A stretch of DNA of 64,000 nucleotides from Acidiphilium multivorum AIU301 (GCF_000202835.1 NC_015186.1:186001-250000); one strand, 5' to 3'; shown: positions 45,261 through 55,064, counted from the first letter of the stretch. Notes: a model not told the origin generated them from the sequence alone. Numbers and translations: made by a program.

Positions 45261-46346
45261 ATGAAATTGCGCACGACACTTCTGGCGGCGACGATCATCG
45301 CGGCTCCCGCCCTGGTTCCGGCGGCGGCGATGGCTCAGCCGGTCACCGGCCCCTATGTCAGCCTTGGCCTCGGCTACAACATCATGGGCAGCCGCAAGGT
45401 GAAAAGCATCTCGACGCCGTACGGGGATTTTGCCTCGGGGGCGCGTACCCTCTTCCACAACGGGTTCACCGGCGAGGCTTCGGTCGGCTACGGCTTCGGC
45501 AACGGCTTCCGCGTCGAACTCGAGGGCGACTATTTCCACAATCAGGCCGCGAAGGTCGACGGGAACGGCGCGCAGGCGGTGGTATCCGGCACCGAGCAGA
45601 AATACGGCTTCATGGCGAACGCCCTGTATGATTTCGATGTCGGCGTTCCCTATGTCTATCCGTATGTCGGTGCCGGCATCGGCTATCAGTGGCTGCAGTG
45701 GCGCAACGCCGGCGTGACGGGCGCGCGCTTCAACGGCACGCCCGGCGCCTTCGCCTACCAGGCGATCGCCGGTCTGGCCTTCCCGATCCCGGCCGCGCCG
45801 GGCCTGTCCGCCACCGTCGAATATCGCTACATGCGCACCATGGGCAGCGACAACTATCGCGCCACCGTCGGGGCTACACCGGTGACGATGAAGGTGGGCG
45901 ACGAAGGCAATAATATGCTGATGGTCGGCCTGCGCTACGAGCTGTTCCCGCCTGCGCCGCCGGCTCCGGCCGCGGCTCCCGCGCCGACGCCGGTTGCGGC
46001 TCCGGCGCCGGCTCCGGCCCGCACTTACCTGGTGTTCTTCAACTGGGACAAGGCGAACCTGACGCCGCGGGCGCAGCAGATCGTCTCCGAGGCGGCGAAG
46101 GCGTCGCAGACCACGAAGGTGACGCGTCTGAACGTGAACGGCTATACCGATACCTCGGGTGCGCCGGCCTACAACATGAAGCTGTCGCTGCGCCGCGCGC
46201 ACAACGTGGCGGCCCAGCTGGTTGCGGATGGCGTGTCGAAGAACGACATCGTGATCAAGGGCTATGGCGAGACGCACCTTCTGGTGCCGACCGGCCCGAA
46301 TGTTCGCGAGCCGCAGAACCGCCGCGTGGAAATCATCCTCCACTGA
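45261..46346 (+). CDS. OmpA family outer membrane protein, copy 2
   Basis: 361 residues: a Sec signal peptide (to about residue 25, AMAQ), a beta-barrel (26-222) that is clearly homologous to copy 1 (TGPYVSLGLGYN, GYGFGNGFRVELEGDYF) but substantially diverged, then the same linker and OmpA domain as copy 1, residue for residue from 222 to the end. A good ribosome site (GAGGAGAG) precedes the ATG. The 204-bp gap before it starts right after the copy 1 terminator and contains a small CCTGC-ATCG-GCAGG hairpin. Two barrels with one shared anchor suggest paralogues kept in step by gene conversion. Confidence 0.93.
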   Translation: MKLRTTLLAATIIAAPALVPAAAMAQPVTGPYVSLGLGYNIMGSRKVKSISTPYGDFASGARTLFHNGFTGEASVGYGFGNGFRVELEGDYFHNQAAKVDGNGAQAVVSGTEQKYGFMANALYDFDVGVPYVYPYVGAGIGYQWLQWRNAGVTGARFNGTPGAFAYQAIAGLAFPIPAAPGLSATVEYRYMRTMGSDNYRATVGATPVTMKVGDEGNNMLMVGLRYELFPPAPPAPAAAPAPTPVAAPAPAPARTYLVFFNWDKANLTPRAQQIVSEAAKASQTTKVTRLNVNGYTDTSGAPAYNMKLSLRRAHNVAAQLVADGVSKNDIVIKGYGETHLLVPTGPNVREPQNRRVEIILH

Positions 46347-46398
46347 GCAAGGCCTGCAGATCGGATCAGGAAACCCCGGCGGAAACGCCGGGGTTTTT
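45925..46398 (+). repeat. 474-bp direct repeat, copy 2 (OmpA domain plus terminator)
   Basis: This is the second copy of the repeat at 44583-45056, with a single mismatch (46358). Homology of the barrels upstream is only moderate, so the identity boundary is sharp. Confidence 0.95.
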
Positions 46399-46399
46399 T
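46374..46399 (+). terminator. Intrinsic terminator after OmpA copy 2
   Basis: It has the same CCCCGGCG-GAAA-CGCCGGGG hairpin as after copy 1, followed by six T. The last T at 46399 is also part of the stop codon of the convergent phosphatase gene. Confidence 0.9.
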
Positions 46400-47166
46400 C
46401 ATGCGTGGAACAAGGTCGCGAGGCGCTCGCGCCGGCTGGTCGTGATGCCGGAGGCGGCCAGGTAGGCGTCGATACCGCCCCAATCCCGGTCGATCGCGGT
46501 GAAGGCGCTGTCGAGATAGGCGGGATCGGTCCGGCCGAGCGCGTCGAGCGCGCCGGGATCGACCGTGTGGCCGAGCAGCTTGTTGAGGCTGCGCGCGATG
46601 TGCCTGGTTTCCTCGACGATATCGATGCGCCGGCCGGTTTCCTCATAATCGGCGAGGATCGCCTCCCGCCGCACGCCGAGAGCGGTGAGCAGCAGCGCGG
46701 TGGCGACGCCGGTTCGGTCCTTGCCGACATGGCAGTGCAGCAGGACCGGCACGCCCCAGCCGCTGGCCATCGCTTCTGTCGCGGCGGAAATCGTCGCGAC
46801 GAGCAGGGCGGGCAGGCTGGCATAGAGATCGAGCATCGCCCGCCGCGCGCCCGCCGCACCGGGTTGGCCGGCAAGGCGCAGGATCAGCGTCTGCATGCCG
46901 GCGGCGCTATCGGTGCTGGCAGGCATCTCGATGATCCGCGCCGGGGCGAGTGTGGGCCAGCGCGAGGCGAAGCGCTTGCGTTCGCCGCTGCTGCGAAGGT
47001 CGCAGACCAGGCGGATGCCGAGCGCTTCGAGGCGCTTCAGGTCGGCCTCGTCGAGGCCGGACAGCTGGCCGGAGCGGAACAGCCGGCCCGGCCGCAGCGT
47101 GCCGCCCCCGGTCAGTGGCAGCGGGCCTACATCGCGGAAATTCGGCGCGTTGGCGAGGGTCGTCAC
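46399..47166 (-). CDS. Tyrosine/dual-specificity protein phosphatase family protein
   Basis: 255-residue cytoplasmic phosphatase of the Y_phosphatase3 type. It starts with the family pattern NFRDVGPLPLTGGGTLRPGRLFRSGQLSGL, has the general-acid part VCDLRSSGER, and has the catalytic P-loop HCHVGKDRTG with nucleophile Cys145 and Arg at the sixth position after it. Related enzymes act on phosphotyrosine or phosphoinositides; the substrate here is unknown. It starts 7 nt after the stop of the small secreted protein gene, so the two are co-transcribed. Its stop overlaps the OmpA terminator. Confidence 0.88.
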   Translation of the reverse strand: MTTLANAPNFRDVGPLPLTGGGTLRPGRLFRSGQLSGLDEADLKRLEALGIRLVCDLRSSGERKRFASRWPTLAPARIIEMPASTDSAAGMQTLILRLAGQPGAAGARRAMLDLYASLPALLVATISAATEAMASGWGVPVLLHCHVGKDRTGVATALLLTALGVRREAILADYEETGRRIDIVEETRHIARSLNKLLGHTVDPGALDALGRTDPAYLDSAFTAIDRDWGGIDAYLAASGITTSRRERLATLFHA

Positions 47167-47173
47167 GCTGGGA

Positions 47174-47668
47174 TCAGTGCCGCGGCGTGTATTGCTCCAT
47201 CCGGCGGAACTCGTCCGACTCGACGATGCCGCAGGTCAGCACGACGATCGGCTGCGCCGCCGGATTCTGGCGGGCGAAGGTGACCAGCGCCGTCTGGTCG
47301 GGCTGGCCGAGCACCTGATCGAACAAATGCTGGCTCGCGGCGCAGAAATCGGAACCCTGATGGATGCCGGCAGTGGACTGCGCGTTCGCGAGATTGGTCA
47401 CGTAGCTGTCTTCGTAATGCTGATAGGCGCGCCCGTGCCGGGCCCGGAAATAAGCGTCCAGAACATGCTGCTCGCGCAGGATGTAGGGATGAAAGCGCGT
47501 CATGAACTGATCGTACTGGCTGCGCTGGCCACAGGTGAGGGCCGAGACCATCAGCGTGCTTTTCAGGCCGATGATGTCGAGCGCTTCCTGGTTCTGCGGC
47601 GTGACGCAGGCGGACGCATTGCCGGTAATGAACGCGGCGGCGAACAGGAGCGGGGCGATCCGGCGCAT
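47174..47668 (-). CDS. Small secreted protein of unknown function with four cysteines
   Basis: 164 residues from the ATG at 47668, which has GGGAGG 5 nt upstream. The N-terminus MRRIAPLLFAAAFITGNASA is a signal peptide with cleavage just before CVTPQNQ. The mature protein (about 144 residues) is helical-looking and has four Cys residues (SACVTP, LTCGQR, DFCAAS, LTCGIV) that could form two disulfides. I do not recognise the family. It is upstream of the phosphatase gene in the same transcript. An overlapping frame in another phase (47163-47672) lacks a signal peptide and is rejected. Confidence 0.65.
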   Translation of the reverse strand: MRRIAPLLFAAAFITGNASACVTPQNQEALDIIGLKSTLMVSALTCGQRSQYDQFMTRFHPYILREQHVLDAYFRARHGRAYQHYEDSYVTNLANAQSTAGIHQGSDFCAASQHLFDQVLGQPDQTALVTFARQNPAAQPIVVLTCGIVESDEFRRMEQYTPRH

Positions 47669-47774
47669 GCAACCTCCCAACGGAACAACAAAAGGCGGCC
47701 GCACAAGATCGCGACCGCCTTCAGATAGGCCCGGAAGCCTCGGGAAGTAAAGAAAGTTCAGGTTAAATTCCGTG

Positions 47775-48086
47775 TCAGGCGGCGATCTCGCTGAATTGCA
47801 GGACCGGCTGGACGTTGGTGAAGTTGGCGATGTCGCCCATCACCTCGGGGCCATGCGCCTGCACGGCCTTGCCGAAGGCCTCAAGGCTTTCGAACTGGAG
47901 CGTGGTGATGACGGCGTAGGGCGGAGCCGCGCCATCCGGCCCGTTGACGCCATGCAGCACGGTGGCGCCCTTGAGGCCCATCGATCCCCAGCGGTCGCCG
48001 ACCAGCTTCATGTGCTTGTCGTGGTAATAGGTGGTGTCGAAGGTCGAGGTGGCGGTCTTCGGATACAGAACGGTAATCGCGATCAT
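47775..48086 (-). CDS. EthD family protein
   Basis: 103-residue dimeric alpha/beta-barrel protein of the EthD family. It begins MIAITVLYPKTATSTFDTTYYHDKHMKLVGDRWG, where the HxxH-like start after YY is characteristic. The family is named after a gene needed for ethyl tert-butyl ether degradation, but most members have no defined role; some bind or convert small phenolic or polyketide compounds. It lies alone between the secreted protein gene and pyk on the same strand. Confidence 0.82.
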   Translation of the reverse strand: MIAITVLYPKTATSTFDTTYYHDKHMKLVGDRWGSMGLKGATVLHGVNGPDGAAPPYAVITTLQFESLEAFGKAVQAHGPEVMGDIANFTNVQPVLQFSEIAA

Positions 48087-48148
48087 ATGATGTCCTCCCT
48101 AGGCTTCAGTCTTGCCCGGGCACGGCGGCAATGCAAGGGGCGTGCGGG

Positions 48149-49573
48149 TTACACCCTGGCCACGCGCAGCGCGTTGGTCGTGCCGCTCTGGCCGAAGGGG
48201 ACGCCGGCGACGACGACGATTTCTTCGCCCGGCTGGGCGAAGCCCTCCTGCCGCGCGACCTTCGCCGAAAGGGCGACAGCCTCGGTCATCGAGCCCACAT
48301 CCTGCGTGACCACGGCATGCACGCCCCAGACCGCCGCGAGGCGGCGGGCGGTGTCCAGACTGGGTGTCAGGCCGATCACGGGGCAGTCCGGCCGCTCGCG
48401 GGCGACGCGCAGCGCGCTGGCGCCGGAACTGGTGAAGGCGACGATGGCGCGCGCGCCGATCGTGTGCGCGACCTGTTCGGCGGCACGGGCGATGGCATCG
48501 GCCGAGGAAGGTTCGGGGTCCGGCCGCTTGGCGTCGATCGTCCGCCGCCAATCATCGTCCCGCTCCACCCGGGCGACGATGCGGTCCATCATGTTCACCG
48601 CCTCGCGCGGATACTGGCCGGCGGCACTCTCGGCCGAGAGCATCACCGCATCGGCGCCGTCGAACACCGCGGTCGCCACGTCCGATGCCTCGGCGCGGGT
48701 GGGGGCGGGGGCGGAGATCATGCTCTCCAGCATCTGCGTCGCGACGACCACCGGCAGGCCGCGCTGCTGGGCGGCGCGGATGATGCGCTTCTGCACGATC
48801 GGCACTTCCTCGGGCGGCAGTTCGACGCCGAGATCGCCGCGTGCGACCATGACGGCATCCGTCGCGTCCATGATCTCGTCGAGATTGTCGAGCGCCTGGG
48901 GCTTTTCCATCTTGGTCATCACCAGGGCGCGGCCGGCGGCGATCTCCTTCGCCTCCAGCACGTCGGCGGCGCGCTGGACGAAGGACAGGCCGATATAGTC
49001 GATGCCGTGTTCGAGCGCGAAGGCGAGATCGGCGCGGTCCTTCTTCGTCAGCGCCGGGATCGGCAGCACCACGTCGGGCACGTTGACGCCCTTGCGGTCG
49101 GAGAGCGGGCCGCCGGTGACGACCTCGGTCAGCAGGTGGTCCTCGCGCTTGCGCAGCACCCGCAGGCGCAGCTTGCCGTCATCGAGCAGCAGGGTGGCGC
49201 CGATGCTGGCGGCCTCGATGATCTCGGGATGCGGCAGGTTGACGCGGCGGGTATCGCCGGGGGCGGGGTTGAGGTCGAGCTGGAATTCGGCGCCGGTCTG
49301 CAACTGCACGCGTCCGCCGCGAAACTGGCCGACGCGCAGCTTCGGCCCCTGCACGTCGGCGAGGATGCCGATCGGCCGGTCGAACTTCCGCTCCAGCGCG
49401 CGGATCATCTGCAGGCGCGCAAGGTGATCCTCATGCGTGCCGTGGCTGAAATTGAGCCGGAACACGTCGGCGCCGGTCTCGAAGAGCTGCGACAGTATCT
49501 CCGGCGTCGAACTTGCCGGCCCGATGGTTGCAACGATTTTCGTGCGCCGATGACGCCGCAGCCTGGATGCCAT
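48149..49573 (-). CDS. pyk: Pyruvate kinase
   Basis: 474-residue glycolytic enzyme making pyruvate and ATP from phosphoenolpyruvate and ADP. The N-terminus RRTKIVATIGPASS and the substrate-binding MVARGDLGVELPPEEVPIVQKRII region are standard. The catalytic Lys is in VMTKMEKPQAL near residue 222, and the C-terminal regulatory domain ends after the nucleotide-like site (VVAGVPFGQSGTTNALRVARV). GAGGGG precedes the ATG. It is divergent from the DUF1244 gene with 144 bp between them. Confidence 0.97.
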   Translation of the reverse strand: MASRLRRHRRTKIVATIGPASSTPEILSQLFETGADVFRLNFSHGTHEDHLARLQMIRALERKFDRPIGILADVQGPKLRVGQFRGGRVQLQTGAEFQLDLNPAPGDTRRVNLPHPEIIEAASIGATLLLDDGKLRLRVLRKREDHLLTEVVTGGPLSDRKGVNVPDVVLPIPALTKKDRADLAFALEHGIDYIGLSFVQRAADVLEAKEIAAGRALVMTKMEKPQALDNLDEIMDATDAVMVARGDLGVELPPEEVPIVQKRIIRAAQQRGLPVVVATQMLESMISAPAPTRAEASDVATAVFDGADAVMLSAESAAGQYPREAVNMMDRIVARVERDDDWRRTIDAKRPDPEPSSADAIARAAEQVAHTIGARAIVAFTSSGASALRVARERPDCPVIGLTPSLDTARRLAAVWGVHAVVTQDVGSMTEAVALSAKVARQEGFAQPGEEIVVVAGVPFGQSGTTNALRVARV

Positions 49574-49717
49574 GCTGGTCCCCTCTGAATCTGTCCGCCT
49601 GCCAGGTCCCGATGACCGGGTTATCGTGTCGCGCCGTGACCGGCGTCGTGATAAACGTCTCTATGGCAAACATGCGCGGCGATGACCACCTGCCGCACGC
49701 GTAAGGAGACCGTTTCA

Positions 49718-50032
49718 ATGGACAACGACCGATTCGACGATGCCACCCGCACCGAACTCGAGGCAGCGGCTTTCCGACGTCTGGTCGCGCATCTGCGCGA
49801 GCGGACGGATGTGCAGAATATCGACATGATGAACCTTGCCGGCTTCTGCCGGAACTGCCTCTCGCGCTGGTACCGCGAGGCGGCGGAGGCGCGCGGCCTG
49901 GAGCTGAGCGATCCGGATGCGCGCGAAATCGTGTACGGCATGCCCTACAAGGAATGGCAGGCGCGCCACCAGACCCCGGCCAGCGACGCGCAGAAGGCGG
50001 CCTTCGAGGTCGCGAGCCGGCAGGGGCATTGA
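49718..50032 (+). CDS. DUF1244 family protein
   Basis: 104 residues from the ATG at 49718, with a TAAGGAG ribosome site 9 nt before. The family is widespread in proteobacteria, and its signature is complete: AAAFRRLVAHLRERTDVQNIDMMNLAGFCRNCLSRWY-like, with a CxxC pair, then GMPYKEWQARHQ near residue 76. The role is unknown; the CxxC suggests metal or redox chemistry. It is 57 bp upstream of gapR and could share its transcript. Confidence 0.88.
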   Translation: MDNDRFDDATRTELEAAAFRRLVAHLRERTDVQNIDMMNLAGFCRNCLSRWYREAAEARGLELSDPDAREIVYGMPYKEWQARHQTPASDAQKAAFEVASRQGH

Positions 50033-50089
50033 CCGGCGCGGGCGCGCGCTCTATCCCGCGCGTCCGACTGATCCGACGGAGGAGCACAG

Positions 50090-50365
50090 ATGGCGTTCGA
50101 TGCGGCAGAGACCCAGGAAGACAATGCGAGCCACGGCAATATCGCGGCCGACCGGCTGCGCAGCATCGTCGAGCGCATCGAGCGGCTCGAGGAGGAGCGC
50201 AAGGCGCTGGGCTCGGACATCAAGGACATCTATGCCGAGGCGAAATCGGCCGGCTTCGATGTCAAGGTGCTGCGTCAGCTCATCCGCCTGCGCAAGCAGG
50301 AGCCGGCCGAGGTCGAGGAGCAGGAAATGCTGATCGACGTCTATCGCCGCGCGCTCGGCATGTGA
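50090..50365 (+). CDS. gapR: GapR family DNA-binding protein (DUF2312)
   Basis: 91-residue nucleoid-associated protein. GapR forms a clamp around overtwisted AT-rich DNA and supports replication and topoisomerase action in Caulobacter. The sequence is a coiled-coil with ERIERLEEERKALGSDIKDIY, then AEAKSAGFDVKVLRQLIRLRK, the conserved core of the family. An upstream AGGAGCACAG leads the ATG. A strong GC hairpin separates it from convergent hemB. Confidence 0.92.
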   Translation: MAFDAAETQEDNASHGNIAADRLRSIVERIERLEEERKALGSDIKDIYAEAKSAGFDVKVLRQLIRLRKQEPAEVEEQEMLIDVYRRALGM

Positions 50366-50372
50366 GTTGAGG

Positions 50373-50397
50373 GGGCGGCGCGCACCTGGCGCCGCCC
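50373..50397. terminator. GC hairpin between gapR and hemB
   Basis: GGGCGGCGC at 50373-50381 pairs perfectly with GCGCCGCCC at 50389-50397 around a 7-nt loop. It lies in the 49 bp between two convergent genes. There is no T run, so termination may be partial. Confidence 0.5.
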
Positions 50398-50414
50398 GAC
50401 CTGTGATCGCCGGC

Positions 50415-51428
<1,014 letters not shown>

Positions 51429-51491
51429 TTACACACCTAGTCGAATTGCGCATGGAAGGGGCCGGCGCAAGGGGCGCAGGCTGCGCTGCGC

Positions 51492-52565
51492 CTATGCGTT
51501 GCCGCCCTCGATCGCGTCGATCACCGCCGCCGTTACCTCGGCCGTGGTGGCATCGCCGCCGAGATCGCGGGTGCGGATGCCGGCCGCGGTCACCCGTTCC
51601 ACCGCCGCCATCAGCCGCCGCGCCGCATCCGCCTCGCCGAGATGCTCCAGCATCTGCGACGCCGTCCAGAACGCGCCGACCGGATTGGCGATGCCCTTGC
51701 CGGTGATGTCGAAGGCGGAGCCGTGGATCGGCTCGAACATCGAGGGGTAGTTCCGCTCCGGGTTGACGTTCGCCGTCGGTGCAATGCCGATCGAGCCGGC
51801 GAGTGCGGCGGCGAGGTCGGAGAGGATGTCGGCGTGCAGGTTGGTCGCCACCACCGTGTCGATGCTCGCCGGGGCGTGCACCATGCGGACGGTCATCGCA
51901 TCGACCAGCATCTTGTCCCACGTCACCTCCGGGAAATCGCGCGCTGTCTCGGCGGCGACCTCGTCCCACAGCACCATGCCGTGGCGCTGCGCGTTCGACT
52001 TGGTGACGACGGTGAGGTGCCTGCGCGGGCGCGACGCGGCGAGGGCGAAGGCGAAGCGCATGATCCGCGCGACGCCGGCGCGGGTGAAGATCGCCACCTC
52101 GGTCGCGACCTCCTCGGCGTGGCCGCGATGCGAGCGGCCGCCCTGGCCGGCATATTCGCCCTCGCTGTTCTCGCGCACGATCACCCAGTCGAGATCCGCC
52201 GGGGCGCAGGCGCGCAGCGGCGAGTCGAGGCCGCGCAGCACCCGGGTCGGGCGGACATTGGCATACTGGTCGAACCCCTGGCAGATCGCGAGGCGCAGAC
52301 CCCAGAGGGTGACATGGTCGGCGATGTCCGGCGCGCCGACCGCGCCGAAATAGATTGCGTCGAACGCCTTCAGCCGTTCCAGCGCGCCGTCCGGCATCAT
52401 CACCCCGTGGCGGCGGTAGTAATCCGAGCCGTAGTCGAACGCCTTGACGTCGAGCGCGAAGCCGCCGTCGCGGCGGGCGAGGGCGTCGAGCACGTCGAGC
52501 CCGGCACCGATCACTTCGGGGCCGATGCCGTCGCCGGGAATCGAGGCGATCCGGTAGGTCTTCAT
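51492..52565 (-). CDS. Tartrate/D-malate dehydrogenase-like enzyme (isopropylmalate dehydrogenase superfamily)
   Basis: 357-residue NAD-dependent beta-decarboxylating dehydrogenase. The start MKTYRIASIPGDGIGPEVI (ATG at 52565, GAGGAG upstream) and the motifs DYGSDYYRRHGVMMP and GLRLAICQGFDQYANVRP place it nearer tartrate dehydrogenase (TtuC) and D-malate dehydrogenase than LeuB or isocitrate dehydrogenase. The substrate-binding VRENSEGEYAGQGG and the metal-binding NLHADILSDLAAAL are complete. The exact substrate (tartrate, D-malate or isopropylmalate-like) is not certain. It is divergent from the DUF4010 gene with 152 bp between. Confidence 0.85.
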   Translation of the reverse strand: MKTYRIASIPGDGIGPEVIGAGLDVLDALARRDGGFALDVKAFDYGSDYYRRHGVMMPDGALERLKAFDAIYFGAVGAPDIADHVTLWGLRLAICQGFDQYANVRPTRVLRGLDSPLRACAPADLDWVIVRENSEGEYAGQGGRSHRGHAEEVATEVAIFTRAGVARIMRFAFALAASRPRRHLTVVTKSNAQRHGMVLWDEVAAETARDFPEVTWDKMLVDAMTVRMVHAPASIDTVVATNLHADILSDLAAALAGSIGIAPTANVNPERNYPSMFEPIHGSAFDITGKGIANPVGAFWTASQMLEHLGEADAARRLMAAVERVTAAGIRTRDLGGDATTAEVTAAVIDAIEGGNA

Positions 52566-52717
52566 GGGCGCTTGCTCCTCTGCCCGTGGGTGAACCGTTG
52601 CGCGCCGGACCGGCTTGCCCGAAGGGCGGGCGCGGCGCATCGTCGGCTGCGGTAACATGTCTCGCGCCGGGGCAAAACCGGTGGCAGCGGAGGGCGTGCG
52701 GCGATGACGCGGGCAGG

Positions 52718-54013
52718 ATGAAGACGGATGCGGGCATGATCGCCCTCGGGCATACGGGGTTTGCCGCCTGGCTCATCCTTGTCGGGCTCGGCTTCTTCTT
52801 CGGTCTGGCCTACGAGGATTTCAACGCCCGCGCTGGCAGAAGCAGGCCGGGCGGGGTGCGCAGCTTCCCGCTGCTGGCGCTGGCTGGCGGCGTGCTCTAC
52901 GCGCTGGACCCCGCACCGCCGCTGCTGCTCGGCGTCGGGCTCGCCGTGCTCGGTCTCTGGCTCGGCCTCTATTACTGGCGCGGCATGGAGGAACTCGCCC
53001 CGGACGGCTCGCGCAATGTCGGGCTGATGGCACCGCTGTCGAACGTGCTCGCCTTCCTGATCGGCCCGCTGGCGCTGGCCGGGCCGTTCTGGATGGCGGT
53101 GGGGCTTACCGTCGCGGCGACGCTGCTGCTGACGGCGCGCGAGACGCTGCATTCGCTGGCGCGCGGGATCGACCTCGCCGAGATCGTCAATGCCGGGCGA
53201 TTCCTGCTGATCACCGGCCTCGTGCTGCCGCTGCTGCCCGACCGGCCGGTGACGACGATCACCAGCGTCACCCCGTACGAGGCGTGGCTCGCGATGGTGG
53301 CGGTCTCGTCAATTTCCTATGCCAGCTATCTGCTGCGTCGCTATGTGGTGCCGCGCGGCTCGGGGCTCTTGGTCGCCTTTCTCGGCGGCATCTATTCCTC
53401 GACCGTGACCACCGTGGTGCTCGCCCGCCGCGCCGCCGCCGAGGCGGCGGCGGTGGTCGAGGCGCAGAGCGGCATCGTGCTGGCGAATGCGGTGATGTAT
53501 CCGCGCCTGCTCGTGGTGATCCTTCTGTTCGATCCGGCGATGGCGCTATCGCTCGCGCCGTGGATGCTCGGGGTGGGCGCGCTCGGCGGGCTGATCGCAC
53601 TCGTCTGGTATCGCCTGCGCAACCACGCGGCGACGGCGCCGCCGGCGATCGCCGATGTCTCCAACCCGCTCGGCCTCGGCACGGCGGCGACGTTCGGGGT
53701 GCTGTTCGTCGTCGTTTCCATCCTCGCCTCGGTGACGATGCGGGCCTATGGCAGTTCCGGCCTCTACACCCTGGCCGGGATCGTCGGCGTGACCGACATC
53801 AACCCGTTCATCATCAGCCTCGCGACGCATGGCGCGGGCGCGGCGCCGGACCCGGTGGAGATGGAAGCCGTGCTGATCGCGACCGGCTCGAACCACGTCT
53901 TCCAGGCGATCTATGCCAGCGCCTATTCCCGCTTCAGGACCGGCGCGCCGCTGGTGGCGTTCATGGCGCTGATGGCGGCGGCGAGCCTCGGCGCGGCCAT
54001 TCTGATGCATTGA
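52718..54013 (+). CDS. MgtC/SapB family membrane protein with DUF4010 domain
   Basis: 431-residue integral membrane protein. The N-terminal part (about 10-150) is MgtC/SapB-like (GFFFGLAYEDFNARAG, PLLALAGGVLYAL), and the C-terminal part is DUF4010 (about 190-430; FLGGIYSSTVTTVVLARRAA, GVTDINPFIISLA). About eleven to twelve membrane segments are visible. MgtC proteins modulate ATP synthase and Mg2+ or phosphate homeostasis in intracellular bacteria; the role of this fusion is unknown. The ATG at 52718 follows GGGCAGG; longer frames upstream overlap the divergent gene's promoter region. It lies 64 bp before the CHAD gene. Confidence 0.82.
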   Translation: MKTDAGMIALGHTGFAAWLILVGLGFFFGLAYEDFNARAGRSRPGGVRSFPLLALAGGVLYALDPAPPLLLGVGLAVLGLWLGLYYWRGMEELAPDGSRNVGLMAPLSNVLAFLIGPLALAGPFWMAVGLTVAATLLLTARETLHSLARGIDLAEIVNAGRFLLITGLVLPLLPDRPVTTITSVTPYEAWLAMVAVSSISYASYLLRRYVVPRGSGLLVAFLGGIYSSTVTTVVLARRAAAEAAAVVEAQSGIVLANAVMYPRLLVVILLFDPAMALSLAPWMLGVGALGGLIALVWYRLRNHAATAPPAIADVSNPLGLGTAATFGVLFVVVSILASVTMRAYGSSGLYTLAGIVGVTDINPFIISLATHGAGAAPDPVEMEAVLIATGSNHVFQAIYASAYSRFRTGAPLVAFMALMAAASLGAAILMH

Positions 54014-54077
54014 CGCCGTTTATCGCCCGGGCGCAGGGTGTGGTGAGGCGTTCCAACCGCGACTGCGGAGGGATGTG

Positions 54078-54965
54078 ATGGCTGAGAGCGGAACCCGGCA
54101 TGCCGCCGCGGCGGCAAAGGCGCATCCGCCGCGGCTGCGGACGCGCACGGCCTGGCGGCGGATCGTTGCCGCGCGTTGCGCCGAGCTCGGCCGGGACGAT
54201 GTGGACGATGTCGAATCGGTGCACCGGCGCCGGGTGGCGATCCGTCGGCTGCGCAGCGTGCTCGCTCTTTTCGCCCCCTGTCTCGACCGCGCCGAACGGC
54301 GGCGGTTCGACGCCGCGCTGCGCGAACTCGGCCGCGCATACAGCCCGGCGCGGGACTGGGACGTGGCGTGCCTGAGATCCTTCCCCGCGGCGATGAAGGG
54401 GGAGGTGGACGCGGCGGCGGCGGCGGCGGTGCTCGCGGCGTCGGACGCGGCGCGGCGACAGGCGCATGAGCGTCTGGCAGCGAGCGGGGCGGTGTCGGAA
54501 TGCGCCGATCTCGCCCGGGACATCGCGCGCTGGGCAGCCGGGCCGTCCATCATCGCGCCGGACGCGACGAGCCGGCCGATCGACGTGCTGGCGCCTGAAC
54601 TGCTCCGCCGGCTCGACCGGCGGGTGCGACGGCGCGGGCGGCGGATCGCCCGCCTGTCGGACAAGGAGTTGCACGCGCTGCGCAAGGCGCTGAAGCGGGC
54701 GAACTACGCCGCCGAGGCGCTGGAGGGTGTGGCGCCCGGCCTCGCACTCGGGGATTTCCGCGCCGCCGCCGCCGCGGTGCTCGACCAGCTCGGCCGGTTC
54801 AACGATGCCGGGGTCGCGCATGACCTTGCGGAAGAGCTTGCGGCTGACGATGTGCCTGTGGCGTCCCTTGTGCGGCGCTGGGCGACACGCCGCGCGCGGA
54901 AGGCGAAACGCCGTCTGGAACCGGCATGGCGGGACTATCGCGCCGCCTCCCGTCCCTGGAAGTGA
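54078..54965 (+). CDS. CHAD domain protein (polyphosphate-associated)
   Basis: 295-residue all-helical protein rich in Arg. The CHAD signature is clear: VESVHRRRVAIRRLRSVLALFAP near residue 50, and the repeat SDKELHALRKALKRANYAAEAL near 193. CHAD domains bind inorganic polyphosphate through conserved basic residues; many accompany a CYTH triphosphatase domain, which is absent here. The ATG at 54078 is used; a GTG one codon earlier is possible. The ribosome site is GGAGGG. Neighbours are the MgtC/DUF4010 gene before and nrdJ 99 bp after. Confidence 0.88.
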   Translation: MAESGTRHAAAAAKAHPPRLRTRTAWRRIVAARCAELGRDDVDDVESVHRRRVAIRRLRSVLALFAPCLDRAERRRFDAALRELGRAYSPARDWDVACLRSFPAAMKGEVDAAAAAAVLAASDAARRQAHERLAASGAVSECADLARDIARWAAGPSIIAPDATSRPIDVLAPELLRRLDRRVRRRGRRIARLSDKELHALRKALKRANYAAEALEGVAPGLALGDFRAAAAAVLDQLGRFNDAGVAHDLAEELAADDVPVASLVRRWATRRARKAKRRLEPAWRDYRAASRPWK

Positions 54966-55064
54966 GCCGCGCCGAGGTGGCGGTGGGGGGCGCAGCACTG
55001 GTATGATGCGCCGGCCCGAGTCGGCGCCGCTTGCGCGCCCGAACGCCAGATCGGAGTGATCGAC

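Noticed and set aside
44583-46398. Direct repeat as a transposon or CRISPR-like element
   Set aside because: The repeat coincides with the OmpA domain and terminator, lacks terminal inverted repeats or a transposase, and occurs in only two copies. Paralogue conversion explains it.
47163-47672. Alternative frame over the small secreted protein
   Set aside because: The overlapping frame 47174-47668 has a signal peptide and a good ribosome site. This one has neither and is Arg/Pro-rich.
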